64,000 nucleotides of DNA from Pseudosulfitobacter pseudonitzschiae (GTDB lineage: Bacteria; Pseudomonadota; Alphaproteobacteria; Rhodobacterales; Rhodobacteraceae), in NCBI RefSeq assembly GCF_002222635.1, contig NZ_CP022415.1, positions 1,674,001 through 1,738,000 on the forward strand. The letters are read 5' to 3'. The stretch's first letter is position 1. Every line of letters begins with the position of its first letter. The translations under genes were made by a program, and so were the position numbers. The notes under the pieces were generated by a model, which was given only the letters and a program-made list of their open reading frames with translations, did not search any database and was not told the origin of the DNA. Positions 54,001 through 62,580 of this stretch are shown here, piece by piece.

Positions 54001-55390
54001 TTTGCCTTCGGGCGGGGCTTGCCCCCCGCTGGCGCGTTTCCCGGGGCGCTTCCCTGTCCCGAAGCGGCCTCGGGGAAGGCTGCTTGGGCCGCCTGCGTGA
54101 TCAGATCCACCGCTTGCGCAAAGCCCACATCCGAGATCAGCTCGCCTGCATCCTCAAGCGTGTGCTGATCGGGGCCGACACCGGCCCAGAAGATCCGACG
54201 CAGACGGGTAAAGTCGGGCACATCGCGCCCTTCCATCGCCCGCAGCGCATCGACAAAGTTCTCGCTGAAGGTCTCTTCATAGGCCAGCATGGCGTTGACC
54301 GAGAAGCGCATCCGGAAGCTTGTGCCATCGACCTCGAAGGGAATTGCCCCGCGCCGCGCGCTCATGGGACTAGCCGAGACCGTATCGCCGCTGGTGTCGA
54401 CATAGGCGGCTTCGGTGGAGGACGAGATCACCAGCTTCATACTGTCGCCCACCATGCAGTCGTTGAAGTCGGCAAAGAACACTTCTGTTTCGTCGCCCCC
54501 GACGCCCAGATTGTCCGGCAGCTGCGAGGTGGTTTTGACCGGATAGCCCAGCAGCGTGTTGCTCTGGTCGATCGAGGGAAACAGATAGGAGCCGTGGTTG
54601 GGCTCGCGCAGGCTGGCAAGGAAGTTGCGCGTCGAAGCCCGCATGATCCAGCCGCAAGAGATCATCGCCACATTGGCATCCTGCACTTTCGACACCATCT
54701 GGCGCAGTGCAGCCTCGACCGCCGCCGCCGTCTTGGCCACCGCCGTTTGCGTGTGCCCCGCCAGCACCCAGCCGCCCAGACCTTTGGGCGTATCTGCCGT
54801 CCCGTCACCGCGCAGGAACGCCAGATCCTTGCGCAAGCCCATCACGTCCAGCATGTCGTCGCGCACCAGCTGCATCACCGCCGCCCCGCTGTGACGCAAG
54901 AGCGCATTGCCCACCGGCACCAGCGTGCGCAGGGTCTTGAAGCTCTGGTCCACCTTGTCAAAGGTCGGCTCGCTCTCTTCGGTGACGTGGTTTTCTGCCC
55001 CGTAGTTGGCCGTCGCACTGGTGGCCTGACGGGCATTGCGCACTTCACCTGCAGGCATGTCGATGATCCGCGCGCCGGAGTTGATCACAGTGACACGCGG
55101 GCGCAGCAGCTCGATGACCTCGGCGGCCTGCGCCTGCGGGATGGTCACCCCGCCCGCGCTGTCGCTGGCCCCCGACAGGGCCGCCGACATGCCGCTGTGC
55201 CCGTCCTTGTCGAGCCGTGCAACAGCGCGGTCCTTGTCGCCTTTGCTGTTGGCCAGCGCATGCACCATGAAGGCAAAGCCGATCCCCTTGTCCGTGAGTG
55301 CGAAGCAGAGGGGCGTGTTGTCCGCAAAGTCATCATCGATGGGAAGCGCATCGAATTGGAATTTGCTGACGCGAAAGCCGTTCAATCTCT
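53988..55390 (-). CDS. Capsid fragment fused to tail-assembly chaperone (deletion fusion)
   Basis: The upper part is an HK97-type major capsid fragment (VTIPQAQAAEVIELLRPRVTVINSGARIIDMPAGEV ... LAFLRGDGTADTPKGLGGW). It ends at DTSGDTVSA, about 40 residues early, and runs in frame into MSARRGAIPFEVDGTSFRMR, the start of a 125-residue tail chaperone whose own ATG is at 54365. The genes normally between them (connectors, tail tube) are gone. The capsid 5' part is also cut, near the integrase start. The frame is open further upstream, to 55568, inside the integrase gene; the true start is unclear. Confidence 0.75.
54021..54027 (-). promoter_or_regulatory. Candidate -1 frameshift heptamer
   Basis: On the reverse strand, G GGG GGC in the chaperone zero frame fits X XXY YYZ. 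A -1 slip joins the chaperone to the extension frame 53692-54000. Confidence 0.5.
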
Positions 55391-55402
55391 GGACAACGTG
55401 AA

Positions 55403-56389
55403 ATGGTGAAGCGTAACTTGCCGCCCTATGTCTACAAGATGGGCCGCATGGGCTATCTCTACTACCGACGCGACGGCGTTTCGCATCGTATGCCAGACGA
55501 CCCCGCCAGCGCCGAGTTTGCACAAGAATACGCCCGCTTACGTAGTGGACGCGCCGTTCCGAAAGCAAAGCGCAACATCAAGAAGCTGATTGCAAGCTAT
55601 ATGGCGTCCGAAAAGTGGCGGGGGAAAAAGCTGAACACGCAGAAAAGCTATCGCCAATCGTTCCGGTATCTCGAAGAAAAGATCGGGCCATTCGATCCGG
55701 CAAGCATCAAGCCGCACAACGTATACGACATGCGTGACAGTATGGCAGACAAGCCGACCACATCAAAGCGACGGGTCAGCGCTCTTTCGGTACTGATGCA
55801 ACATGCAGTGCAAATCGGGTGGATAGATCGCAACCCAATTCACAAGTTTGAACACTTGAAAACCAAGAAGGCGCCACGCAAGCCTTGGCCGCAAGATTTA
55901 ATCGACGCAGCGCGCGCCAAAGCACCGCCAGACACGCGCCTGCTGTTCGAGATGATGTTAGGCACCGGGCAGCGGATTAGCGACGTACTGGCCATGCAAT
56001 GGGACCAAATCGAAGATGATGGGATATGGGTCAGCCAAGGAAAGACGGGTGCTCGCCTCTACGTTCCCTTCACCGCACGGCTCTTGGATATGCTGTCAGG
56101 GATACCCCGTCGCGGCCTGCACATCATCACCCTGCCCGACGGTCGCCCCATGAAGTACAACAGCGCCTATAACCGCATGATGGAACTTCGCAGGGAAATT
56201 GGTGCTGAGGAGTATGACAACCATGCCCTGCGCCACTCCGCGGCATCCGAAATCGCCGCCCTGCCCGGTATGACTGAAGAACATGTCAAAGCACTGACGG
56301 GCCACACCTCATCGAACATGGTTCGACTGTATTCAGGCCCAGCAGGTCAGAAGGCGCGCGCAACCGAAGCCCAAAAAGCGAGGAAGTAA
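55403..56389 (+). CDS. int: Phage-type tyrosine integrase
   Basis: A 328-residue site-specific recombinase starting MVKRNLPPYVYKMGRMGYLYYRR, an N-terminal pattern common in Rhodobacteraceae prophage integrases. Catalytic residues are present: Arg in GTGQRISDVLAM, Lys in QGKTGARL, His-x-x-Arg in HALRHS, His in LTGHTSS and the nucleophile Tyr in MVRLYSG. It lies about 105 nt from the right attachment repeat. Its upstream DNA is capsid sequence, so the native promoter has probably been lost. Confidence 0.93.
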   Translation: MVKRNLPPYVYKMGRMGYLYYRRDGVSHRMPDDPASAEFAQEYARLRSGRAVPKAKRNIKKLIASYMASEKWRGKKLNTQKSYRQSFRYLEEKIGPFDPASIKPHNVYDMRDSMADKPTTSKRRVSALSVLMQHAVQIGWIDRNPIHKFEHLKTKKAPRKPWPQDLIDAARAKAPPDTRLLFEMMLGTGQRISDVLAMQWDQIEDDGIWVSQGKTGARLYVPFTARLLDMLSGIPRRGLHIITLPDGRPMKYNSAYNRMMELRREIGAEEYDNHALRHSAASEIAALPGMTEEHVKALTGHTSSNMVRLYSGPAGQKARATEAQKARK

Positions 56390-56492
56390 GGTTTGGAACG
56401 GACCGTAAACGAAAGGTGAATGTTAGAACCGTCCTTTACCACCTGAACTGCAAGGCTTGCAATATATTGATAGTAAACAATAAAGTATGCTC

Positions 56493-57029
56493 CTAAAGAT
56501 ACTTCAAAAACATTTCTTTGGTCAGCGTCGTGCCCTTGCGCAGACTCAAAAGCTCGAGCATCTGATATTCCTTGCCCGTCAGATGGACCGATTTATTGTC
56601 GACGCTGACAGTTTTCGCATCCAGATTTACCGAAATAAGCCCGGTTTCGATAACCGACTGCGAATGCCCCTTGGAACGGCGGATGATGGCATGAATGCGC
56701 GCCACCAGTTCTTCGCGGTGGAAAGGCTTGGTCAGGTAATCATCTGCACCAAACCCGAATCCCTTAATCTTGTTTTCGGTGTCGTCCGCACCCGACAGGA
56801 TGAGAATTGGCGTTTCAATCCGTGCCAGACGCAATTGGCGCAACACTTCGTGGCCGTTCATGTCAGGCAGATCGAGATCAAGAAGGATCAGATCGTAATC
56901 ATAGAGCTTTGCAAGATCGATCCCCTCTTCCCCAAGATCCGTCGCATAGACGTTCAGGTTGGCATGGGTCAGCATCAGTTCGATACTTTTCGAGGTCGTG
57001 GGATCGTCTTCAACAAGCAAAACGCGCAT
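56493..57029 (-). pseudogene. ctrA: ctrA 5' fragment (receiver and partial winged helix)
   Basis: A 178-residue frame starting [20 protein letters not shown]. It contains the full receiver domain (phospho-acceptor Asp51 in [13 protein letters not shown]) and the first part of the OmpR-type winged helix ([27 protein letters not shown]). It ends with KYL and a stop supplied by the element. The recognition helix and wing are on the separate fragment at 36298-36503. The product can still be phosphorylated but should not bind CtrA boxes. Confidence 0.92.
56494..56509 (+). repeat. Right attachment-like direct repeat
   Basis: TAAAGAT-AC-TTCAAAA at the ctrA 5' junction, matching the left copy at 36488-36503 in 14 of 16 positions. 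Confidence 0.6.
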
Positions 57030-57086
57030 TACAATCTCCGCATCACGTCACTAAAATATCAGTCATCTCACTCTGGGCAAAAAAGG

Positions 57087-57101
57087 TTAATCACCCGTTA
57101 C
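57087..57101 (+). promoter_or_regulatory. Candidate CtrA box upstream of ctrA
   Basis: TTAA-N7-TTAC, a 7-of-8 match to the CtrA consensus, 58 nt upstream of the ctrA start. It fits autoregulation before the gene was broken. Confidence 0.4.
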
Positions 57102-57150
57102 CATACGTAACTGTAAACTGAGCAACTTTAGGTTGTCATTAATTAATCTG

Positions 57151-57441
57151 TCACAAACCAGACTTGGGCGTACGGAAACGCTGTAAAGCTGTCGCTTTCA
57201 ACGCTTCCTCGCCATGCAGGCTGACGGCACGCACCCACTGCTCGAATTCTTCGGCGCTGATGCAATACCGTTCCAGTGCGGCGTCCTGCCCGATCAGACC
57301 GTAAAGGACACCGCGCACCACAGCTGCCTTGCGCGACGCCACCCAGCGGCGCGTCCTGGAATCGGGCAGATCGGCCTGCGTCATCACAGTTCCGTCCAGC
57401 AACGTGACCGCCCTTGGACCATAGACTTTTTTCAGATACAT
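57151..57441 (-). CDS. DUF1153 / SciP-like protein
   Basis: A 96-residue protein starting MYLKKVYGPRAVTLLDGTVM. The core TQADLPDSRTRRWVASRKAAVVRGVLYGLI and EEFEQWVRAVSLHGEEALKATALQRFR match DUF1153, the family of Caulobacter SciP, a helix-turn-helix protein that limits CtrA-driven transcription. It lies 122 nt upstream of ctrA on the same strand. An ATG at 57465 is an alternative start. With ctrA broken, its role here may be lost or altered. Confidence 0.85.
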   Translation of the reverse strand: MYLKKVYGPRAVTLLDGTVMTQADLPDSRTRRWVASRKAAVVRGVLYGLIGQDAALERYCISAEEFEQWVRAVSLHGEEALKATALQRFRTPKSGL

Positions 57442-57565
57442 GACTGTCTCGTGTTGCGCCTTCATCGGGGCAACCTGAGTGTTTCGTACTTAAGGTTAGG
57501 TGAAACCGCCCCTTGAGAGTAATTAGGATTTTCCTATATATTGCCTGACCTTCCCGGAGTTTGTC

Positions 57566-58708
57566 ATGCCACTAGATACTGCACACCCGCTGAATTCGCT
57601 GGGTTTTGCCAAATCGCCCGCCGAGACCCGAGTCGTTGTTGCCATGTCCGGCGGCGTCGACAGTTCGGTTGTGGCCGCACAACTGGCCGAAGAAGGCTAT
57701 GACGTGGTGGGTGTGACATTGCAGCTTTATGATCACGGGGCGGCGCTGGCCAAAAAGGGGGCGTGCTGTGCAGGCCGTGACATCCACGATGCGCGCCGCG
57801 TGGCCGAGGAAATGGGTTTCCCCCACTATGTTCTCGACTATGAAAACGTGTTCAAGGACGCGGTGATCGACGAATTCGCCGACAGCTATCTGGGCGGCGC
57901 CACACCTGTGCCCTGCATCCGCTGCAACGAACGGGTAAAGTTCAAGGACTTGCTGGAGACAGCCAAGGATCTGGAAGCCGATTGCATGGCCACCGGCCAC
58001 TATATCCAACGCAAGATGGGTGACGGCGGGGCCGAGCTGCATTGCGCCACCGATGCCGCCCGCGATCAAAGCTATTTCCTGTTCTCGACCACAGCACAGC
58101 AACTGGATTACCTGCGCTTTCCATTGGGCCATTTGCCGTCCAAGGACGCCACCCGTGCGCTGGCCGCAAAATACGGACTTAGCGTCGCGGACAAACCCGA
58201 CAGTCAGGACATCTGCTTTGTCCCCAACGGAGATTATGCCAGCGTTATTCGCAAGTTGCGCCCCGAAGCTGCGGCTCCGGGCAAGATTGTAGATATGGAT
58301 GGAAAGGTTCTGGGCAACCACGACGGTGTGATTAACTATACCATCGGTCAACGGCGTGGTCTGGGCATCGGTGGCTTGGCCGATCCGCTGTATGTGGTCA
58401 AACTGGATGCAGACACCGCCCGCGTGGTTGTCGGCCCCAAAGAGATGCTGGCCACCCGCACCGTTCCCGTGCGCGAAATCAACTGGTTGGGCGACGAACC
58501 GATGATGTCGCGCAGCGAATGGCCGATCGCGGTTCGGGTCCGGTCAACACGCCCCCCCACCGACGCGGTGCTGCGTCCGATCTCGGCCACCGAGGCGACC
58601 GTGGAACTGACCCTGCCCGAAGAAGGCGTAAGCCCCGGACAGGCCTGTGTGTTCTATGATCGCGACAGCAGCCGCATTTTTGGTGGCGGCTGGATTCACA
58701 AGGGTTAA
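57566..58708 (+). CDS. mnmA: tRNA-specific 2-thiouridylase MnmA
   Basis: A 380-residue enzyme that thiolates U34 of tRNAs for Lys, Glu and Gln. The PP-loop is [15 protein letters not shown]. The cysteine pair that relays sulfur is in [13 protein letters not shown] and QDICFVPNG. The C-terminal beta domain ends [17 protein letters not shown], the family end. A short N-terminal extension before the PP-loop is usual in roseobacters. GGAG lies just upstream. Confidence 0.96.
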   Translation: MPLDTAHPLNSLGFAKSPAETRVVVAMSGGVDSSVVAAQLAEEGYDVVGVTLQLYDHGAALAKKGACCAGRDIHDARRVAEEMGFPHYVLDYENVFKDAVIDEFADSYLGGATPVPCIRCNERVKFKDLLETAKDLEADCMATGHYIQRKMGDGGAELHCATDAARDQSYFLFSTTAQQLDYLRFPLGHLPSKDATRALAAKYGLSVADKPDSQDICFVPNGDYASVIRKLRPEAAAPGKIVDMDGKVLGNHDGVINYTIGQRRGLGIGGLADPLYVVKLDADTARVVVGPKEMLATRTVPVREINWLGDEPMMSRSEWPIAVRVRSTRPPTDAVLRPISATEATVELTLPEEGVSPGQACVFYDRDSSRIFGGGWIHKG

Positions 58709-58714
58709 CAACCG

Positions 58715-59869
58715 CTAAAGCCGTGCCAGCACCGCGCGGGCTGCACGTAGACCGGGGTCTTCTCCGTCGCGGCCAAGCAGCTTCATTGTGGTGTGCATTG
58801 CGGCACGTTGCGGGGCGGGGTCTTGCAGCAAATCCAGCACACCCTCTGCGATCAGGTCCGACCGACACCGCCCCCCGATATACTCGGGTACGGTGCGGGT
58901 TTCCGAAACGATATTAATCAAGTTGGCGGTATCTATTTGCATCATTCGCTGCACGATCTGGCGGCTGAGCCAGTTCATGTCATAGGCACTGACCATCGGC
59001 GTATCGGCTGCGGCAAGTTCCAGCGCCACGGTGCCAGAGGCTGCTAGGGCCGCATCAGCAGCGGCAAAAGCCACGCGTTTGGCAGATGCTGCGGTTTCCA
59101 CGTCCAGCCCGCGCGGGTCCAGAACCTTGGGCACCAGCGGCCAGTCGGCCACTGCGGCGGTCACCATTTCTGCCACGGACGCGGCCGCGGGCACAACGAC
59201 GCGCAAATCCGGATATACGGCCAGAACAGGCCGCAAAGCCGCCCCAAGACGCGGAGCAAGGCGCGAAACCTCGCCCCTGCGCGATCCGGGCAGGACCAGC
59301 AACAGCGGCTCTGCTGCTTCCATCCCGTATTGCACACGAAAATTCGCAACATCCTGCGCCGAAGGCTGCGGTTCGGACACCACGGGGTGCCCGACAAAGT
59401 CGCAGTCCATTCCGGCGGCTTCCATATAGGGTGGCTCGAACGGGAACAGCGCCAAAACGTGATCGATAACCTCGGCCATGTGTCCGGCGCGTTTGGGCCG
59501 CCAAGCCCAAACCGTCGGGGCTACATAATGCACCGTGCGCACAGTGCTGGACGCCTTAACCAGTCGCGCCACGCGCAGGCAGAAATCGGGGCTGTCGATG
59601 GTGATCACCACATCGGGTGCCGTATCGATCACCGCCTTGGCTGTCTGCGCGATGCGGCGTTTCAAGTGGCGGTACTTGGGCAGCACTTCCATGATGCCCA
59701 TAATGCTCAACTCGGACATATCAAAGCGGCTGGCCAGCCCGTGGGCCTGCATTTCGGCGCCGCCAACACCGTCGAATGTCACATCCGGCACCAATGTTCG
59801 CAGCCCTGCCATCAGCGCGCCACCCAGCTTGTCGCCCGATGGTTCGCCCGCAATGATAAACACCCGCAT
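58715..59869 (-). CDS. lpxB: Lipid-A-disaccharide synthase
   Basis: A 384-residue glycosyltransferase joining lipid X and UDP-diacylglucosamine. The start MRVFIIAGEPSGDKLGGALMAGL and the blocks HYVAPTVWAWRPKRAGHM and LPGSRRGEVSRL are family marks. ATG 59869 shares a base with the lpxI stop, so the two are translationally coupled. It is the last gene of the operon. Confidence 0.95.
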   Translation of the reverse strand: MRVFIIAGEPSGDKLGGALMAGLRTLVPDVTFDGVGGAEMQAHGLASRFDMSELSIMGIMEVLPKYRHLKRRIAQTAKAVIDTAPDVVITIDSPDFCLRVARLVKASSTVRTVHYVAPTVWAWRPKRAGHMAEVIDHVLALFPFEPPYMEAAGMDCDFVGHPVVSEPQPSAQDVANFRVQYGMEAAEPLLLVLPGSRRGEVSRLAPRLGAALRPVLAVYPDLRVVVPAAASVAEMVTAAVADWPLVPKVLDPRGLDVETAASAKRVAFAAADAALAASGTVALELAAADTPMVSAYDMNWLSRQIVQRMMQIDTANLINIVSETRTVPEYIGGRCRSDLIAEGVLDLLQDPAPQRAAMHTTMKLLGRDGEDPGLRAARAVLARL

Positions 59870-60660
59870 CAGTCGCCCGTCCGCGCCCAAAGGACGATGC
59901 CATGCCGATCAGCCAGCGCCACACACGCGGCATGGTCCAGCACCAGCACGTCGCCTGCATCTATAACAATACCGGCAAAGCCTGCCTTAGCCGCGGCGGC
60001 CACCGTGTCGGGACCGATTGTCGGCAGGTCAATGCGCCGCTCTTGTTTCGGCTTGGGGGCTTTGAACAGGATTGCGCGGGCGTCTTTCGAGGTGCCTCCC
60101 ATGCGCGCAATCAACGCGTCGGTGCCTGCGGCGTCTTCCATGCCGATCACCTTGCCGCCTGCCACCACACAAGCCTGACCAATGTCACGCGCGCCCTCGC
60201 TGGCGATGTGGGCGGCCCCGACTTCGGCGTCGCGTCGCATCCTGGCGTCTGGCCACGCGTCGCCATAAACACCGCCAGTGGCCAACAGCGACGGCACAAG
60301 GTCTTCGACCCCGCGCACGGCAAAGCCTGTCTTTTCAAAGATATCCAACACAATGCGTAATGCGCCATCGTCGCCCTGCTTCAACGCCTGCTGGAACAGC
60401 GGCACCAACGGGGCCGTTTCGGCGTCCAGCGCGTCAGGGTCCAGCACTGGTCGCGCGATCCCGCCGACAAAGCACACATCCGTGACGCCGCGCGCACCCA
60501 GATCAACCAGCAAAGACCCCAATGTTTCCAACCGGAATGTCAGATCAGGCACCAACCTGTCTGGTGCATTGCCCTGCAACACACAGATCAGCGGCGGGCT
60601 GTCCTGCGCATCGGCAACCACCTTGGGCATCTGCCCCGTTCCCACAATCAGCGCCAGCAT
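59869..60660 (-). CDS. lpxI: UDP-2,3-diacylglucosamine pyrophosphatase LpxI
   Basis: A 263-residue enzyme that cuts UDP-2,3-diacylglucosamine to lipid X. LpxI replaces LpxH in alphaproteobacteria. LALIVGTGQMP begins the N-terminal domain, and the catalytic C-terminal domain includes RRDAEVGAAH, VVAGGKVIGMEDAAGTDALI and KAPKPKQERRIDLPTIGPDT. It lies between lpxA and lpxB in the usual order. Confidence 0.94.
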   Translation of the reverse strand: MLALIVGTGQMPKVVADAQDSPPLICVLQGNAPDRLVPDLTFRLETLGSLLVDLGARGVTDVCFVGGIARPVLDPDALDAETAPLVPLFQQALKQGDDGALRIVLDIFEKTGFAVRGVEDLVPSLLATGGVYGDAWPDARMRRDAEVGAAHIASEGARDIGQACVVAGGKVIGMEDAAGTDALIARMGGTSKDARAILFKAPKPKQERRIDLPTIGPDTVAAAAKAGFAGIVIDAGDVLVLDHAACVALADRHGIVLWARTGD

Positions 60661-60667
60661 CGCGGTC

Positions 60668-61450
60668 TCACTTTGGCGTCAGAAAGGATCGGTCGGATTC
60701 ACCCAAGATGAAATCGACGATCTGTTTGACATAATCGCTGTCGGTTTCGGTGCCCAAACGTTCGGCGCGGTCGTGAAAGGTGCCGTCGCCCTGTGCCAGC
60801 ATCTGGAAGGCGGCGCGCAATGCTGTGATGTCGGCACGCTTCACGCCGCGGCGTTTCAGCCCGACCAGATTAAGCCCGTCCAGATCACCGCGCGGTGCCT
60901 GTACCAGACCGTAGGGAATGACATCGTTGGTCACCATCGTGACCGCGCCGATGATCGCACCTTGCCCGATGCGCACGAACTGGTGGATGCCGGACAGACC
61001 ACCGATAATCACATCATCCTCAAGCACACAGTGACCGGCCACAGCGGCATTGTTGACCACAATAACGCGGTTTCCCACGCGGGCGTCATGCGCAATGTGA
61101 CAGCCCGCCATGAACAACCCGTCGTCGCCCACACGGGTCACGCCGCCACCACCTTCGGTGCCACAGTTCATGGTTACATGCTCGCGGATGCGGTTGCGTT
61201 TACCGATTTCGAGGGCCGAGCTTTCGCCTTTGAATTTCAGATCCTGTGGGATCTCGCCGATCACCGCAAAAGAGAAGATCACCGTGCCCTCGCCGACAGT
61301 AGTGCGCCCTGTCACCACCACATGGCTTTTCAATTCCACGTTCGGTCCCAACACAACCTCGGGACCGATCAGACAGAACGGCCCAACCGTGACGCTTGGG
61401 TCGATTTGCGCGCCGTCCTCGACGACAGCAGAGGGGTGGATGCCACTCAT
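60668..61450 (-). CDS. lpxA: UDP-N-acetylglucosamine acyltransferase
   Basis: A 260-residue left-handed beta-helix enzyme, the first step of lipid A synthesis. Hexapeptide repeats fill residues 1-190 ([20 protein letters not shown] and [30 protein letters not shown]). The catalytic His is in [10 protein letters not shown]. The C-terminal helices ([16 protein letters not shown]) match LpxA. It overlaps fabZ by 4 nt. Confidence 0.96.
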   Translation of the reverse strand: MSGIHPSAVVEDGAQIDPSVTVGPFCLIGPEVVLGPNVELKSHVVVTGRTTVGEGTVIFSFAVIGEIPQDLKFKGESSALEIGKRNRIREHVTMNCGTEGGGGVTRVGDDGLFMAGCHIAHDARVGNRVIVVNNAAVAGHCVLEDDVIIGGLSGIHQFVRIGQGAIIGAVTMVTNDVIPYGLVQAPRGDLDGLNLVGLKRRGVKRADITALRAAFQMLAQGDGTFHDRAERLGTETDSDYVKQIVDFILGESDRSFLTPK

Positions 61451-61920
61451 ACTGCGACATCCTTGGGCAGATCCATCATCGCGGTAAACGAAGCTTCGCA
61501 GGCCATTTCGCCCTCGACTTCCGCCACGCCCGAGAATTTCCAGACCTTGCCGCCAGGCTTGCCGCGAAGGGTTTCCAGCTTAAGCTCCAACACGTCGCCG
61601 GGAATGACCATGCGGCGGAATTTGCAGCTGTCGATTGCCATGAAATAAACCAGCATATCACGGTCGGCCATGTTCAGCGCGGTGCCCACCATTACGGCGG
61701 CCGTCTGGGCCATCGCCTCGACGATGGTCACGCCCGGCATAATCGGTTTACCCGGAAAATGGCCCTGAAAATGCGGCTCGTTCATCGTCACGTTCTTGAT
61801 GCCGCGTGCCGTCTGATAGCCGTCGATATCCACGACCTTGTCCACCAGCAGAAACGGATAGCGGTGTGGCAGGATGCGCTGGATCAGATGGATATCGGCG
61901 CTCAGAAGCTCGGATGTCAT
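61447..61920 (-). CDS. fabZ: 3-hydroxyacyl-ACP dehydratase FabZ
   Basis: A 157-residue hotdog enzyme of fatty acid elongation. [17 protein letters not shown] begins the chain. [26 protein letters not shown] carries the catalytic His (in HFPG) and Glu (in VEAMAQ). It is in the conserved lpx operon and overlaps lpxA by 4 nt. Confidence 0.96.
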   Translation of the reverse strand: MTSELLSADIHLIQRILPHRYPFLLVDKVVDIDGYQTARGIKNVTMNEPHFQGHFPGKPIMPGVTIVEAMAQTAAVMVGTALNMADRDMLVYFMAIDSCKFRRMVIPGDVLELKLETLRGKPGGKVWKFSGVAEVEGEMACEASFTAMMDLPKDVAV

Positions 61921-61999
61921 AGGCTGCTCTTTCTGTGGTGTATCAGGCTGTTAGCGTACCAAGCCGCGCGCGACTGGACAAGGGAACGGCGCGGTGCAG

Positions 62000-62572
62000 C
62001 TAGTTTGCCCCGTCGCCCAAAGCGGTGTTGATGCGCGCGATGGCGGCATCGGTGATGTCGATGGCATTGGCGCTGAGAAAGACGCTGCGCCGTTCAAGGA
62101 TAACCCCCGCACCCGAGTCGCGCATCAGGGATTCCAAAATAGGCGCCGCCGTGTTCAAAAACGCGATCTGCTCTTTTTCCAAAAGCTGCGACAGTTCGCG
62201 GCCCTTGGCTTCTTGCGCCCGTCTTGTGTCTTGAACCTTTTGGTCAAAGGCGTCGGCCAGCACCCTAAATGCCCCCGGCTCCATTGCGCTGCGTTTCTCT
62301 GTCAACTCTTGCTCTTCTGCGCCCAGTTCGGCCTCGATGCTGCGGTTTTCTGCCGACAAAGCCGCGCCGCGCTCTTCGATTTCGCGCGCGACACGCAGGC
62401 CAAATGCGCTTTGGGAAAACAGACGTTCGGTGTCAATCGTCAGGATCGGTGTTTGCACGGCACTGCGTTGCGCAGGTGCGGGGGTCGGCGCAGGCTGTTC
62501 CTGTGCAACAACAAAAGACCCTGCCAGCGCAGTGGCCAGCAGGGTCAAAAAGACGCGCGCAAAACGTCGCAT
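62000..62572 (-). CDS. skp: Periplasmic chaperone Skp/OmpH family
   Basis: A 190-residue exported protein with a signal peptide (MRRFARVFLTLLATALAGSF, cleaved near VVAQ). A Pro-rich linker leads to the OmpH core (ILTIDTERLFSQSAFGLRVAREIEERGAALSAEN), then a long coiled coil and a return strand (SGAGVILERRSVFLSANAIDITDAAIARIN). The family holds unfolded outer-membrane proteins for delivery to BamA, the next gene upstream. Confidence 0.9.
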   Translation of the reverse strand: MRRFARVFLTLLATALAGSFVVAQEQPAPTPAPAQRSAVQTPILTIDTERLFSQSAFGLRVAREIEERGAALSAENRSIEAELGAEEQELTEKRSAMEPGAFRVLADAFDQKVQDTRRAQEAKGRELSQLLEKEQIAFLNTAAPILESLMRDSGAGVILERRSVFLSANAIDITDAAIARINTALGDGAN

Positions 62573-62580
62573 CACAATCC

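Larger units (their letters stand above)
36488..56509. mobile_element. Integrated, defective prophage/genomic island inserted in ctrA
   Basis: A 20-kb element bounded by ctrA fragments and by an imperfect 16-bp direct repeat, TAAAGAT-NN-TTCAAAA. A tyrosine integrase lies just inside the right end. The phage arm holds a capsid remnant and tail and lysis genes but no terminase, portal, connector or tail-tube gene, so it should not form particles by itself. The left arm carries exported proteins, regulators, an IS remnant, a broken adenine methyltransferase and a Hint-domain operon, much of it more AT-rich than the chromosome. Confidence 0.85.

Noticed and set aside
60278-61648. Forward open frame of 456 codons across lpxI-lpxA-fabZ
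   Set aside because: It crosses three well-identified genes on the other strand, so it is a composition artefact.
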